A program made the position numbers and the translations under genes. Below are positions 47,341 through 56,466 of a stretch of DNA of 64,000 nt, piece after piece (positions within the stretch are counted from its first letter, which is position 1; each line of letters starts with the position of its first letter). The stretch is from Alkalihalobacterium chitinilyticum. GTDB lineage: Bacteria; Bacillota; Bacilli; Bacillales; Bacillaceae_F. The stretch covers positions 124,001 to 188,000 of the forward strand of contig NZ_JAOTPO010000001.1 of NCBI RefSeq assembly GCF_029028005.1, read 5' to 3'. Below the pieces are notes generated by a model. The model was not told the origin of the DNA, did not search any database, and saw only the letters and a list, made by a program, of their open reading frames with translations.

Positions 47341-48312
47341 TTAAAACTTTCGTTTCCCTATGTAACTTGCAATTTCATATAAGTACTTTTTGGCATCAAT
47401 GTCAGGTAATTCTTCTAAGCATCTAAATGCTTTGTTTAAGTACATATCACTGATTTGCAGAGAATATTCAATTCCACCTGAATTTTTGATCTCATCCAAT
47501 ACATTTCTGATGTCTAATTTATCGACATACGGATCATCGAGAGTTTCCATGATGAGGCGCTTAATTTCTGGATCTTTGTCCATTGCATATAAGGCAGGTA
47601 ATGTGACATTGCCTTGTAAAAGATCACTGCCAGCCGGTTTCCCTAGTTGTTTCTGTGTACCGATGAAATCTAGAACATCATCTGTAATTTGAAAACTCAT
47701 ACCGACAAAATAACCAAAATAATAAAGGCGCTTTTGGATATGTAATGGAGCATTTGCTGCAATTGCTCCTAATTCACAGCTTACAGCAATTAATAGAGCT
47801 GTTTTTCTTTTTATACGTCGTAAGTAATTTCTAAAGTTTTGGTTCCAGTTGTACTGGTCACGGATTTGTTCTACTTCACCTATACACATTTCCATCATTG
47901 CGTAGGAGAGTATTTGGTGAATCTTTGGGTTTTCAAAATACAGTGATATTTCAAGTGCCCGCGCGAAAATATAATCACCAGTATACATTGCAACACGGTT
48001 ATCCCACTGTGCTTTAACGGTTCGCTTACCTCGCCTCGTTTCGGCGTCATCGATTACATCGTCATGAACTAATGACGCCATATGAATGAGTTCGAGTGGA
48101 ACCGCAATATTTTTTAATGAATGAATATCATAATCACCAAATTTTCCTGCTAACAAAACAAAGACAGGACGTATTCTTTTTCCACCTGCTTTGAGTAGTT
48201 GAGTGGAAGCTTCACTTAATGTGACATGATCTGCTTGGACTGTCACCTCTAACTCTTTCTCGATGATGTTAATATCCTTCTGTAATTTATAATAAACGTC
48301 TGCTAATTTCAT
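47341..48312 (-). CDS. hepT: Heptaprenyl diphosphate synthase component II
   Basis: 323 residues from ATG 48312 after AGGGTGG. Catalytic subunit building the C35 side chain of menaquinone-7. First Asp-rich motif DDVIDD (84-89), second DDVLD near 216, and KAGGKRIRP near 41. It acts with HepS, six genes upstream here. It ends the hepS-menG-ubiA-ubiX-mqnA-hepT run; B. subtilis has only menG between the two subunits. Confidence 0.96.
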   Translation of the reverse strand: MKLADVYYKLQKDINIIEKELEVTVQADHVTLSEASTQLLKAGGKRIRPVFVLLAGKFGDYDIHSLKNIAVPLELIHMASLVHDDVIDDAETRRGKRTVKAQWDNRVAMYTGDYIFARALEISLYFENPKIHQILSYAMMEMCIGEVEQIRDQYNWNQNFRNYLRRIKRKTALLIAVSCELGAIAANAPLHIQKRLYYFGYFVGMSFQITDDVLDFIGTQKQLGKPAGSDLLQGNVTLPALYAMDKDPEIKRLIMETLDDPYVDKLDIRNVLDEIKNSGGIEYSLQISDMYLNKAFRCLEELPDIDAKKYLYEIASYIGKRKF

Positions 48313-48327
48313 TTCTTCCACCCTAAA

Positions 48328-49185
48328 CTACATGGAATGACTATGGTCAAAAGCACTCCACAATGAAATAGTTTGTACCTTTTTCTTTAAGTAACCTAAA
48401 TCATATGCTAATTGATAATAATAATTCAGGCCTTTTAACATTTGATCATTAAGGTCATACGATAAACCTTTAAAATATTGTTCCCAAAACAGCTGAGTTC
48501 CACCAAAGTTGTTTCTAATACTATCAATCATCGGTAGATAGTTGATATCAATACTTTTTCTTTTACTACTAATCAACTGTTCATATAATACACTCAATTT
48601 TTCAGTTTCTGTCTGAAGCACTTCATTTCTCACAGCAAAAACCGCATAAGTCATTGGTAATCCCGTATGTTCATACCAAAGTTGACCTATATCATACATA
48701 TAATATCGATCTGATTTATTCCAAACCGTTTTAATTGCATCATCGCCAATTAAGAGGCACGCATCATGTGTTTCAAGCATGGATTCAAAATTGGGCTTCA
48801 TAACATCATATTCAACTGAAAACTCATAGAATCGTTCTAATATAATTTTAAGTAAATGAATCGTCGTCGCCGAACTAGATGTTAAGGCTACTGACTTTTC
48901 GTTTAGCTCTTCAATCGGTACCTTTGAAAATAAAAAAAGTGAGCCGACTCTGGAGTAGGCTGAAACAGACAAGTTCGGTAAAAGTGTGTAACGATCAAAA
49001 TTTTCTCCATATGCAAATGATGAAATCCCTCCTACATCGACTGCTCCGTTTGCCATACCTCGATTTAACTCAGCTGGAATTTGCGGAACAAAACGACAAT
49101 CTAGATCGCTTAATTTTTCACGATCTAGATAATAAAAAATAGGTAGAATATTGGTATAGGAAATTTCTCCGACGATTAATGTCAC
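48328..49185 (-). CDS. mqnA: Chorismate dehydratase (futalosine menaquinone pathway)
   Basis: About 285 residues. GTG 49185 is chosen: it overlaps the ubiX stop (GTGA) and has GGGGGGA upstream. Makes 3-enolpyruvyl-benzoate from chorismate, the entry to the futalosine pathway. Periplasmic-binding-protein-like fold of the VitK2_biosynth family: ISYTNILPI, AVDVGGISSFAYG, SVALTSSSATTIHLLK, CLLIGDDAI and DIGQLWYEHTGLPMTYA. B. subtilis lacks this gene. Its place between hep genes and menG supports a menaquinone role. Confidence 0.88.
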   Translation of the reverse strand: MTLIVGEISYTNILPIFYYLDREKLSDLDCRFVPQIPAELNRGMANGAVDVGGISSFAYGENFDRYTLLPNLSVSAYSRVGSLFLFSKVPIEELNEKSVALTSSSATTIHLLKIILERFYEFSVEYDVMKPNFESMLETHDACLLIGDDAIKTVWNKSDRYYMYDIGQLWYEHTGLPMTYAVFAVRNEVLQTETEKLSVLYEQLISSKRKSIDINYLPMIDSIRNNFGGTQLFWEQYFKGLSYDLNDQMLKGLNYYYQLAYDLGYLKKKVQTISLWSAFDHSHSM

Positions 49186-49787
49186 TTTTGATCCCCCCAA
49201 CGGGTAAAGAGCTCGTGCCCTACGCCTAAACTGTCTAACGCCTTTCCAACAACAAAGTTAATCAGGTCATCCATCGACTTTGGCATTTGATAAAAAGCTG
49301 GCATTGCTGGTAGAATTTTTCCACCAACTTTAGATATTTTCAACATATTTTCTAAGTGAATTTGGTTTAAGGGTGTTTCTCTCGGCACAATAATTAATGG
49401 ACGGCCTTCTTTCAGCATGACATCCGCTGTGCGTTCTAATAAATTTTTAGAAGTACCATGAGCAATTCCTGACATGGTCCCCATTGAACACGGAATAACA
49501 ATCATTCCATCATTTTGGTAAGAACCACTAGCAATAGGTGCTGTGAAATCTTGAAGTGTATGATAGGAAAACTGTTCATCGTTCTCTTTAAATAATTGCT
49601 TGATTACTTCGTTTCGCTTAGATGTATCTAACTCTAACTCTTCACGAAACACTTGCCATCCTGCTTCAGTTACAATTAAGTGCACTTTGTAATTTTGTCT
49701 TAGCAACTCTTGAACAAGTCTAACACCGTAAATAGCGCCACTTGCCCCAGTTATACCAACCGTATAAATCCCATCGAATTTTTTCAT
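49182..49787 (-). CDS. ubiX: UbiX-family flavin prenyltransferase
   Basis: 201 residues. Prenylates FMN to make the cofactor for UbiD-type decarboxylases. GITGASGAIYGVRLV is the Rossmann-like FMN loop; IPCSMGTMSGIAHG and RPLIIVPRETPLN bind FMN and substrate. In futalosine operons such a UbiX serves the decarboxylation of the naphthoate ring. The partner UbiD (mqnL) is not in this window. Overlaps the ubiA stop by four bases. Confidence 0.9.
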   Translation of the reverse strand: MKKFDGIYTVGITGASGAIYGVRLVQELLRQNYKVHLIVTEAGWQVFREELELDTSKRNEVIKQLFKENDEQFSYHTLQDFTAPIASGSYQNDGMIVIPCSMGTMSGIAHGTSKNLLERTADVMLKEGRPLIIVPRETPLNQIHLENMLKISKVGGKILPAMPAFYQMPKSMDDLINFVVGKALDSLGVGHELFTRWGDQK

Positions 49788-50647
49788 AATAGTAAGTCTC
49801 CTATAGTAAATACTAACATGACAATACTAATTATTCCATTCATTGGAAAAAACGCTACACCTACTTTGGATAAATCGTCCTCTGATATAATCATATGCTC
49901 GTACACCATAATTCCACCTGCAATGAGGACACCTATCAGATAAATCCAACTTAATGGACTAACAAAGAACATGGCTAACATTGCAATAAAGCTTAATACA
50001 TGAAGACCTCTAGCAATTTGTAACGCTTTTTTAATACCGAAAGAACTTGGGATCGAATATAGGCCTGCTTTTTTGTCATAATCCGCATCTTGTGTTGCAT
50101 AAATCACATCAAAACCTGCGATCCAGAAAACTACTGCTAAAAATAAAAATGCTGCCACCCAAGGTAGTGTACCCGTCGTACCGACCCAGCCACCTAAAGG
50201 TGCAATACCAATTGTTATTCCTAAAACAATGTGACAAGCCCATGTAAACCGTTTTGTATACGAATAGATAAAAAGAAAGAAAACGGCAACCGGCAACAAA
50301 TAAACGGCAAGTAAATTTAATTGGAAAGAGGAATAAATTAAGAGTGCGAAAGATAAAATAGTAAACGCAATAACCTCTAATTTTGAAATAAGATTGGCAG
50401 GGATTGCTCGGTCAGCAGTCCTAGGATTGTGTTTATCAATTTTCTCATCAATTAGACGGTTTAAGGCCATAGCAGCACTTCTTGCTCCAACCATTGCTAA
50501 TGTGATCCATATCCACTGATGGAGTGTCGGCCAAGAACCATTCACCATTATACTGCCAACAACTGCACCTAAGAATGCAAATGGTAAGGCAAATACTGTA
50601 TGCTCAAATTTGATCATTTCCAAGATGATTTTTATTTTTCTAATCAC
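49784..50647 (-). CDS. UbiA-family prenyltransferase of menaquinone synthesis
   Basis: 287 residues from GTG 50647, eight bases after GGGG; the open frame runs further upstream without a site. Eight or nine membrane helices. First Asp motif is NRLIDEKIDKHNPRT (NxxxDxxxD) near 68-82 and the second is DVIYATQDADYDKKAG near 187-202. In futalosine organisms this enzyme prenylates the naphthoate ring (MqnP role). It lies between menG and ubiX, so that role is inferred from context. Confidence 0.87.
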   Translation of the reverse strand: MIRKIKIILEMIKFEHTVFALPFAFLGAVVGSIMVNGSWPTLHQWIWITLAMVGARSAAMALNRLIDEKIDKHNPRTADRAIPANLISKLEVIAFTILSFALLIYSSFQLNLLAVYLLPVAVFFLFIYSYTKRFTWACHIVLGITIGIAPLGGWVGTTGTLPWVAAFLFLAVVFWIAGFDVIYATQDADYDKKAGLYSIPSSFGIKKALQIARGLHVLSFIAMLAMFFVSPLSWIYLIGVLIAGGIMVYEHMIISEDDLSKVGVAFFPMNGIISIVMLVFTIGDLLL

Positions 50648-50685
50648 TTTATTTTCCCCAATTCTACTTCTCTCTTTGAAGATTA

Positions 50686-51387
50686 CTATTTTATTCCTAA
50701 ATGCATAGCACATACTCCGCCTGAATACGATTTAACTTGTACATCTTTAAAACCAGCCTCACGGAACATGTTAGCCAGTTCTTCTTTACCAGGGAAGTTC
50801 AAGGTCGATTCTTGCAGCCACGAGTACTCATCATAACTTTTTGCAAAAAGTTTTCCAAAGATCGGCATAATAAATTTAAAATAAAAAAGATATAATTGCT
50901 TAAACCCGATAAGTGTTGGTTGAGACGTTTCTAGACATACGACTTTTCCACCCGGTTTTAGAACACGATGCATCTCTTTCATCACTGTCATATAGTCAGG
51001 TACATTTCTCAAACCAAAACCTATTGTTACATAGTCAAATTGATTGTCTTTAAATGGAAGTTCCATTGCGTTTCCATGAAGAAGTTCCACTTGTGAAAGT
51101 TTTGCATCTTTAACTTTCTTTTCACCAATCGTAAGCATATTTTTGCTAAAATCTAAACCATAGACTTTCCCTTTCGGTCCGACAGCTTCAGCCATGGCCA
51201 TTGTCCAGTCCGCTGTACCACAGCAAACGTCTAACGCCTGACTGCCTTCTTTTACCTGCATTATTTTCATCGTGTCTTTACGCCAAGCTTTATGGCGTTG
51301 GAAGCTAATAACAGAATTCATCATATCGTACTTTTTATAAATGGACTCAAAAACCTGGTGTACGCGTTGTTCTTTTGTTTGTGTCAT
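50686..51387 (-). CDS. menG: Demethylmenaquinone methyltransferase
   Basis: 233 residues. Last step of menaquinone formation, common to both pathways. AdoMet-binding motif [17 protein letters not shown] near 49; [14 protein letters not shown] and [19 protein letters not shown] are UbiE/MenG signatures. Follows hepS by 24 bases. Confidence 0.96.
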   Translation of the reverse strand: MTQTKEQRVHQVFESIYKKYDMMNSVISFQRHKAWRKDTMKIMQVKEGSQALDVCCGTADWTMAMAEAVGPKGKVYGLDFSKNMLTIGEKKVKDAKLSQVELLHGNAMELPFKDNQFDYVTIGFGLRNVPDYMTVMKEMHRVLKPGGKVVCLETSQPTLIGFKQLYLFYFKFIMPIFGKLFAKSYDEYSWLQESTLNFPGKEELANMFREAGFKDVQVKSYSGGVCAMHLGIK

Positions 51388-51411
51388 TATTTACCCTTCT
51401 TCCGCAACTTT

Positions 51412-52197
51412 TTAACTGTAGTTTAATGGCGAGAAAAGTCGTTCCATTTGTTTCATTATAACATCTTGTTGAAATAATGGGTCTTCTAAGAGCTTCTCGA
51501 CCTGTTCTTTTCCTTCACTAATTTTTTCATTAATGAGTTGCAACACTTCAACATGTGTTGGATTATATGGTTCAGGTTTCGATTGCTTGTGGTCATGAAT
51601 AAGAGCTCGTACAATCGGCAATTTTCTACCTTCCAACCATTGACTTCGTTCGAAAATCAGTCTTTTTAAGAAAAAGAATTCAGAAATCGCTAGTTTCCAG
51701 TTTGGCAACTGAAAGTGATCCGCCATATTTTGTAAGATTGCAGATTCAATGGAGCAAATATCTCGATGAGTTGCTTCAAATGTCAAGTTTTCATTCTGAT
51801 AAATGTTCATTTTGTGCTCGTTAATTTCCTGAATGGATATACTAAATAAGCGGATCATTGACATTTGACCGGAATGTGCCAGCAGATAGTAATACAAGCT
51901 GCTATAATAATCACCAGCGAGAACAGTCAATTGACGATTTTTTTTCACATAGTCTGAGTTAATTTTATTGAGGGAGACTTTTTCGTGTGTGTTAAGAGCT
52001 GCATCAACCAATATGGAAGCCAACGCAATATTGTTAATGTCAATTTCGGGTAATTGCTCAGATAACATCGCATATATAAATCGAACCTTGTCTTCATCGA
52101 TATCTGGTTTTTGTATATATTTTTGTAAAAATGTGTGTTCAGTGAGCGAAAAAAATTTATCTTTACATTCGTTCACCATTTCATTAAAATCATTCAT
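51412..52197 (-). CDS. hepS: Heptaprenyl diphosphate synthase component I
   Basis: 261 residues, the non-catalytic regulatory subunit of the two-part C35 synthase. All-helical, no Asp-rich motifs. ASILVDAALNTHEKVS, LAGDYYSSLYYYLLA and ICSIESAILQNMADHF match the HepS/HEPPP_synt_1 family. GGGGGAC precedes ATG 52197. First gene of the menaquinone run. Confidence 0.93.
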   Translation of the reverse strand: MNDFNEMVNECKDKFFSLTEHTFLQKYIQKPDIDEDKVRFIYAMLSEQLPEIDINNIALASILVDAALNTHEKVSLNKINSDYVKKNRQLTVLAGDYYSSLYYYLLAHSGQMSMIRLFSISIQEINEHKMNIYQNENLTFEATHRDICSIESAILQNMADHFQLPNWKLAISEFFFLKRLIFERSQWLEGRKLPIVRALIHDHKQSKPEPYNPTHVEVLQLINEKISEGKEQVEKLLEDPLFQQDVIMKQMERLFSPLNYS

Positions 52198-52363
52198 TTA
52201 TATAGTCCCCCGTTAATCTTTTGTTGCTCATGTTATTTTTCTGTATTCATTAACGTCGAACTATATTATAGCATAATTGTAAAACGTCAATAAACACGTT
52301 TACAAAAAGTCACTATGAATTTCATTATGGAAGCCTTACCTTTTTATTGAAACACTAAAAGAA

Positions 52364-52380
52364 AGCAGGGGAAGCCTGCT
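52364..52380 (-). terminator. Short terminator after mtrB
   Basis: AGCAGG pairs with CCTGCT around CTTCC, followed on the minus strand by TTCTTTT. It separates folE-mtrB from hepS. Confidence 0.7.
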
Positions 52381-52383
52381 TTT

Positions 52384-52602
52384 CTATACTTCAGTATCCA
52401 TCTCACCATGACTTGTTTGAATTACTGCCTTTCCGCGAACTTTTATCGCAGATGTGTGCTCTGTAAATTGAGCGATCATAATCTCACCTTTATCTAATTT
52501 CTCTAGATGATGAAATCTTGTATCGGAACCCCGGGTTAAACCGATTACATTTACCCCGTCTTCTTTTGCTTTAATTAAAATAAAATCTTGTGACGAACTC
52601 AT
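52384..52602 (-). CDS. mtrB: Tryptophan RNA-binding attenuation protein (TRAP)
   Basis: 72 residues. Forms the 11-subunit ring that, with tryptophan, binds (G/U)AG repeats and ends trp transcription. [21 protein letters not shown] and [13 protein letters not shown] (given as parts) include the Trp pocket and the RNA-contacting Lys/Lys/Arg residues. AAGAAGGGGGC precedes ATG 52602. A matching target lies at 42444-42490. Confidence 0.97.
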   Translation of the reverse strand: MSSSQDFILIKAKEDGVNVIGLTRGSDTRFHHLEKLDKGEIMIAQFTEHTSAIKVRGKAVIQTSHGEMDTEV

Positions 52603-52701
52603 TCAAAAGCCCCCTTCTTAAAATTCTTTTATCATTAAGAGCTTTAATATAAATTTACTATCCCTTATTCCCTACTATTTGTCAATGACATAAAGTACTG
52701 G

Positions 52702-53286
52702 TTATTCTTTAATAAAAGATAACACTTCAGCACGTGCTGATGCATCCTCAGCAAACGTTCCTCTAACAGCTGATGTAATCGTTTTTGAGCCTGGCTTTCT
52801 CACACCGCGCATTGTCATGCACATATGCTCTGCTTCAACAACAACAATAACTCCATGAGGATCTAACTCTGTAACTAATGCATCCGCAATCGTTGAAGTA
52901 ATTCTCTCTTGTAATTGAGGTCTTTTCGCAACAGCATCAACAGCGCGGGCAAGTTTACTTAAACCTGTAACTTTTCCACCTCTAGGAATATATCCAACGT
53001 GGGCTTTTCCATAAAAAGGTACTAAATGATGCTCACACATTGAATAGAAAGGAATATCTTTTACGAGCACGATTTCTTCATGATCTTCGCCAAATACCGT
53101 TTGAAAATGTTCTGCAGGATCTTCATTCAAACCACTAAAGACTTCTGCATACATTTTTGCTACACGTTTAGGTGTATCTTGTAAGCCTTCACGACTCGGG
53201 TCTTCACCGATGGCTTCTAATATCATCGTAACAGCTTGTTGAATTTTTTCTAAGTCAAATTTATTATCCAAAATAAATGCCCCCAT
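52702..53286 (-). CDS. folE: GTP cyclohydrolase I
   Basis: 194 residues. First step of folate synthesis from GTP; the B. subtilis name is mtrA. Zn ligands are in [20 protein letters not shown] and [15 protein letters not shown] 53286 is given; an in-frame TTG at 53271, after GGGGG, is a possible alternative start and fits the usual length of about 190. It precedes mtrB as in B. subtilis, but hbs, expected upstream, is absent here. Confidence 0.95.
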   Translation of the reverse strand: MGAFILDNKFDLEKIQQAVTMILEAIGEDPSREGLQDTPKRVAKMYAEVFSGLNEDPAEHFQTVFGEDHEEIVLVKDIPFYSMCEHHLVPFYGKAHVGYIPRGGKVTGLSKLARAVDAVAKRPQLQERITSTIADALVTELDPHGVIVVVEAEHMCMTMRGVRKPGSKTITSAVRGTFAEDASARAEVLSFIKE

Positions 53287-53402
53287 TCAAACACTTAAGT
53301 CAATCATAATATGTAAGCTTAGAAAATTTTAGCACAAGCTTCATATGAAAAGCAAAAATAATGATTTAAACTTATCCACAATAACACAACAAAACAGAAT
53401 AA

Positions 53403-53448
53403 AACGGTGCCAGGCACCTTTAGCGGACTAAAGGTGCCTGGCACCGTT
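53403..53448. terminator. Perfect 21-pair hairpin between spoIVA and folE
   Basis: Arms 53403-53423 and 53428-53448 match perfectly around CGGA. The stem contains the palindromic GGTGCCAGGCACC core. T-runs follow on the plus strand (TTGTTTTTTTATTG) and more weakly on the minus strand (TTTTATTCTG). Likely the spoIVA terminator and a copy of a dispersed hairpin family. Confidence 0.8.
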
Positions 53449-53466
53449 GTTTTTTTATTGTTTTTG

Positions 53467-54945
53467 TTATAGGATGATAGCGATTAATCCGCCTGATCCT
53501 TCGTTGATAATTCTTTCTAATGTTTCTTTCAACTTGTAGCGGGCATTTTCAGGCATAAGTGATAATTTCGCTTGAATACCTTCGCGAACGATGGAATTTA
53601 ATGATCTTCCAAAAATGTCAGACTCCCAAATCGATAATGGGTTATCCTCAAAGTCTTGCATGAGGTAACGAACGAGTTCTTCACTCTGTTTTTCAGTACC
53701 AATAATTGGGGCAAATTCTGACTCAACATCAACTTTAATCATATGAATAGATGGCGCAACTGCTTTTAGGCGGACACCAAATCGAGACCCTTGACGAATG
53801 ATTTCCGGCTCATCTAAGCTCATATCGGTAATCGCCGGTGCAGCAATCCCGTAACCTGTTTGTTTTACCATGCGAAGCGCTTCAGATACTTGATCATATT
53901 CCGCTTTTGCATGAGCAAAGTCTTGCATTAATTGAAGCAAATGGTCTTTACCTCGAATTTCAACACCGACCACTTCTTTTAGGATCTGGTCGTATAAATC
54001 ATCTGGAGCATAAAGATCAATTTCAGCTACACCTTGCCCCATTTCGATTCCAGCGAGGCCCGCTTGATCAATAAAATCATATTCTCCAAATTGTCCAACA
54101 ACACGGTCAACATCACGAAGACGTTTAATGTCTTTAACTGTACTTCTTACAGCTTCTTCATAGCTTTGGCGTAACCAATGCTCTTCTTTTAATACCATTA
54201 CCCAGCTTGGAAGGTTTACATTGACTTCATGCACTGGGAACTCAAAGAGTACTTCTCTTAAAACGTTGTTAATATCACTGTCTGTCATGCTTTCAATACT
54301 CATGGCAAGTACTGGTACATCATGACGTTCAGAAATTTCCTGACGAAGTAGATCTGTATCAGGGTGATGCGGTCTAACACTGTTTATAACAACGATAAAC
54401 GGTTTCCCGACTTCTTTTAACTCCTCAATTACTCGCTCTTCCGCTTCAAGATAATCATAACGCGGAATGTCTCCAATGGAACCGTCCGTGGTAACAACAA
54501 CACCTAAAGTGGAATGTTCTTGAATTACTTTTCTCGTTCCAATTTCTGCTGCTTCTTGGAACGGGATTGGTTCTTCATACCAAGGTGTATTAATCATACG
54601 AGGACCATTTTCATCCTCATATCCTTTAGCTCCCGGTACAGCATAACCTACACAATCTACTAACCGAACATTTACATCTAATCCTTCATCAACATGAATG
54701 GAAACTGCAGTATTCGGAACAAATTTCGGCTCAGTTGTCATAATCGTTTTACCTGCAGCACTTTGCGGCAACTCATCTTGAGCTCTAGCTTTGTCACCTT
54801 CGTTTTCAATGTTGGGGATTACAACAAGTTCCATAAACTTTTTTATAAAGGTAGATTTACCTGTTCGAACTGCCCCTACCACTCCTAGGTATATATCGCC
54901 ACCTGTACGTTCAGCGATATCTTTGAAAATATCAATCTTTTCCAC
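53467..54945 (-). CDS. spoIVA: Stage IV sporulation protein A (spore coat ATPase)
   Basis: 492 residues, full family length, from GTG 54945 after GGGAGGGGA. Walker A VGAVRTGKST near 24-32; it hydrolyses ATP to polymerise on the forespore and found the coat basement layer. The C-terminal INEGSGGLIAIIL is the segment that contacts SpoVM in B. subtilis. A mother-cell sigma-E-like promoter lies upstream. Confidence 0.98.
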   Translation of the reverse strand: MEKIDIFKDIAERTGGDIYLGVVGAVRTGKSTFIKKFMELVVIPNIENEGDKARAQDELPQSAAGKTIMTTEPKFVPNTAVSIHVDEGLDVNVRLVDCVGYAVPGAKGYEDENGPRMINTPWYEEPIPFQEAAEIGTRKVIQEHSTLGVVVTTDGSIGDIPRYDYLEAEERVIEELKEVGKPFIVVINSVRPHHPDTDLLRQEISERHDVPVLAMSIESMTDSDINNVLREVLFEFPVHEVNVNLPSWVMVLKEEHWLRQSYEEAVRSTVKDIKRLRDVDRVVGQFGEYDFIDQAGLAGIEMGQGVAEIDLYAPDDLYDQILKEVVGVEIRGKDHLLQLMQDFAHAKAEYDQVSEALRMVKQTGYGIAAPAITDMSLDEPEIIRQGSRFGVRLKAVAPSIHMIKVDVESEFAPIIGTEKQSEELVRYLMQDFEDNPLSIWESDIFGRSLNSIVREGIQAKLSLMPENARYKLKETLERIINEGSGGLIAIIL

Positions 54946-55014
54946 GTGATCCCCTCCCGATCATGTATAAATTTAGAAGTTTAAAATCTAGCACCGTAAT
55001 TGTTGGACATTACA

Positions 55015-55042
55015 TACTTATGTCGTTGTCCAAAAAATATGA
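55015..55042 (-). promoter_or_regulatory. Sigma-E-like promoter of spoIVA
   Basis: Minus-strand TCATATT (55042-55036), 13 bases, CATAAGTA (55022-55015), resembling sigma-E ATATT / CATACAHT. The 339-base gap 54946-55284 also contains a dyad TTGGACA/TGTCCAA at 55003-55033 over this promoter and the yphF terminator. Confidence 0.55.
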
Positions 55043-55231
55043 CAACCCTTAAAAAAAGAATGAAATATTATTATAAAAAAAGATATGTGTTGCACGGTGC
55101 AGACAAACTTCAGTATTTATCATCGTTATGAAGGACGCATCTTATTGTAAACTACACAAATGCTCCTTCCTCTTGTATGTATATGACTACCTAACAACTT
55201 TATAACCCTTTAACTGATAAAAAACATAAAA

Positions 55232-55270
55232 AAGTGCTAGGATCTCTATTAATAAAAGATCCTAGCACTT
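55232..55270 (-). terminator. Terminator after yphF
   Basis: A 14-pair stem (AAGTGCTAGGATCT with AGATCCTAGCACTT), followed by TTTTTATG on the minus strand, 15 bases past the yphF stop. Confidence 0.9.
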
Positions 55271-55284
55271 ATTAGCACTTATTT

Positions 55285-56025
55285 TTAGTTCGAAACCCTT
55301 CCATATACTAAATCCATAAAATAAACTGGGTCACCTTGTTCGTCAATCGTATAAGGAATGGAAAACGCCGGGACAAATGGAGAATTTTCAACGAGAATGT
55401 CTCTGACATCATCACCATACGTATAGGAATGTTCAAACTCTTGTAAGGCCATATTAATATCCATACGATAATCAATTAATATTTGACCACTATTATCGAT
55501 AAGTAACGGTAAGTAATTTCCAAAGTAAGGAGTTCTTACAGTTGGTGGTTCTTTGTAATTTAATTTTTCAAACTGTAGCGAAAACAAACCAGTATCTAGC
55601 ATTTCATCAATCGGGGCCAGATCATTTTTACGCATATATTGATTTAACTGACCTTGCAGCCTTTGTATCTCACGCATTACAGAAAGATCTAGAAGTTTTA
55701 CCTCAACTTCATCTTCTACATTCACTAAAACGTACTGATAAAGCCCGCCGCTTTCAAATGAATTCCCCGGTGGATTTTGCAAATAACGGGGGACTAATTG
55801 TCTAAAATCTACAGGATACTTCTGATAGATTGGTGTATCAATATCTCTGTTTTTTATTGGTAGAACCCCTGTATCTTCTTTAAATTGGGTAACAGCCTGT
55901 TGAACAGACAGTAATTGGTCAGGATAAGGTACTTGGTTTTCTACACGCTGTTCACTTGGATAGAGACATCCAGTTAATAACAGTACTCCTATCGTCATTA
56001 ATATCATTCCAACAAAATTCTTCAT
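55285..56025 (-). CDS. yphF: YphF lipoprotein
   Basis: 246 residues from ATG 56025, with AGGA nine bases before. A signal with lipobox LLTGC (Cys near residue 20) predicts a lipoprotein. The rest is soluble, with no enzyme motif; Tyr/Pro-rich segments such as VPYPDQLLS and PYFGNYLPLLID are visible. B. subtilis has yphF between yphE and spoIVA, as here. Function unknown. Confidence 0.85.
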   Translation of the reverse strand: MKNFVGMILMTIGVLLLTGCLYPSEQRVENQVPYPDQLLSVQQAVTQFKEDTGVLPIKNRDIDTPIYQKYPVDFRQLVPRYLQNPPGNSFESGGLYQYVLVNVEDEVEVKLLDLSVMREIQRLQGQLNQYMRKNDLAPIDEMLDTGLFSLQFEKLNYKEPPTVRTPYFGNYLPLLIDNSGQILIDYRMDINMALQEFEHSYTYGDDVRDILVENSPFVPAFSIPYTIDEQGDPVYFMDLVYGRVSN

Positions 56026-56046
56026 GCAAATCAATCCTATTTCTTG

Positions 56047-56250
56047 TTATAGTGTAGCAGTTGGTCCACCAATTACAATTAAAAATACGATAAGTCCAGA
56101 GACCATTAGACAAATAAAAGAAAAAGTAAGAACGATCCCTCTAAAAATCCCTTTAAGTTTTAATTTACTAAATACTGCTGTAGCAACAGAAATAAACATT
56201 AAGATCATTGCAAAAAATGAAATATACATATTTATCATAGCTTGTGACAT
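56047..56250 (-). CDS. yphE: YphE, DUF2768 small membrane protein
   Basis: 67 residues from ATG 56250 with an AAGGAGG site; the open frame to 56412 crosses the terminator and is not used. Two hydrophobic helices (about 8-27 and 36-62) joined by SKLKLKG. No known function. Located between spoVIF and yphF. Confidence 0.82.
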   Translation of the reverse strand: MSQAMINMYISFFAMILMFISVATAVFSKLKLKGIFRGIVLTFSFICLMVSGLIVFLIVIGGPTATL

Positions 56251-56333
56251 ATCATCAACCTCCTTAATAACAAAATCTATTATATCATAGCAAAACTTTT
56301 CAATGAATTGAATACTTGTCCAAAAAGAAAAAA

Positions 56334-56362
56334 GTTGGAGAATAGGGGCACCTATCTCCAAC
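56334..56362 (-). terminator. Terminator after spoVIF
   Basis: GTTGGAG and CTCCAAC arms with an inner ATAGG/CCTAT pairing, then TTTTTTC on the minus strand. Confidence 0.88.
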
Positions 56363-56466
56363 CTGACTAAATCCTTCACCCTCATGTGACAGCCTTGATG
56401 ATAGCCGTTCAATACATTATATGCTACAGGTGCTTTCTTGTCTTATACAGGAGCCCATTCCTCCAC

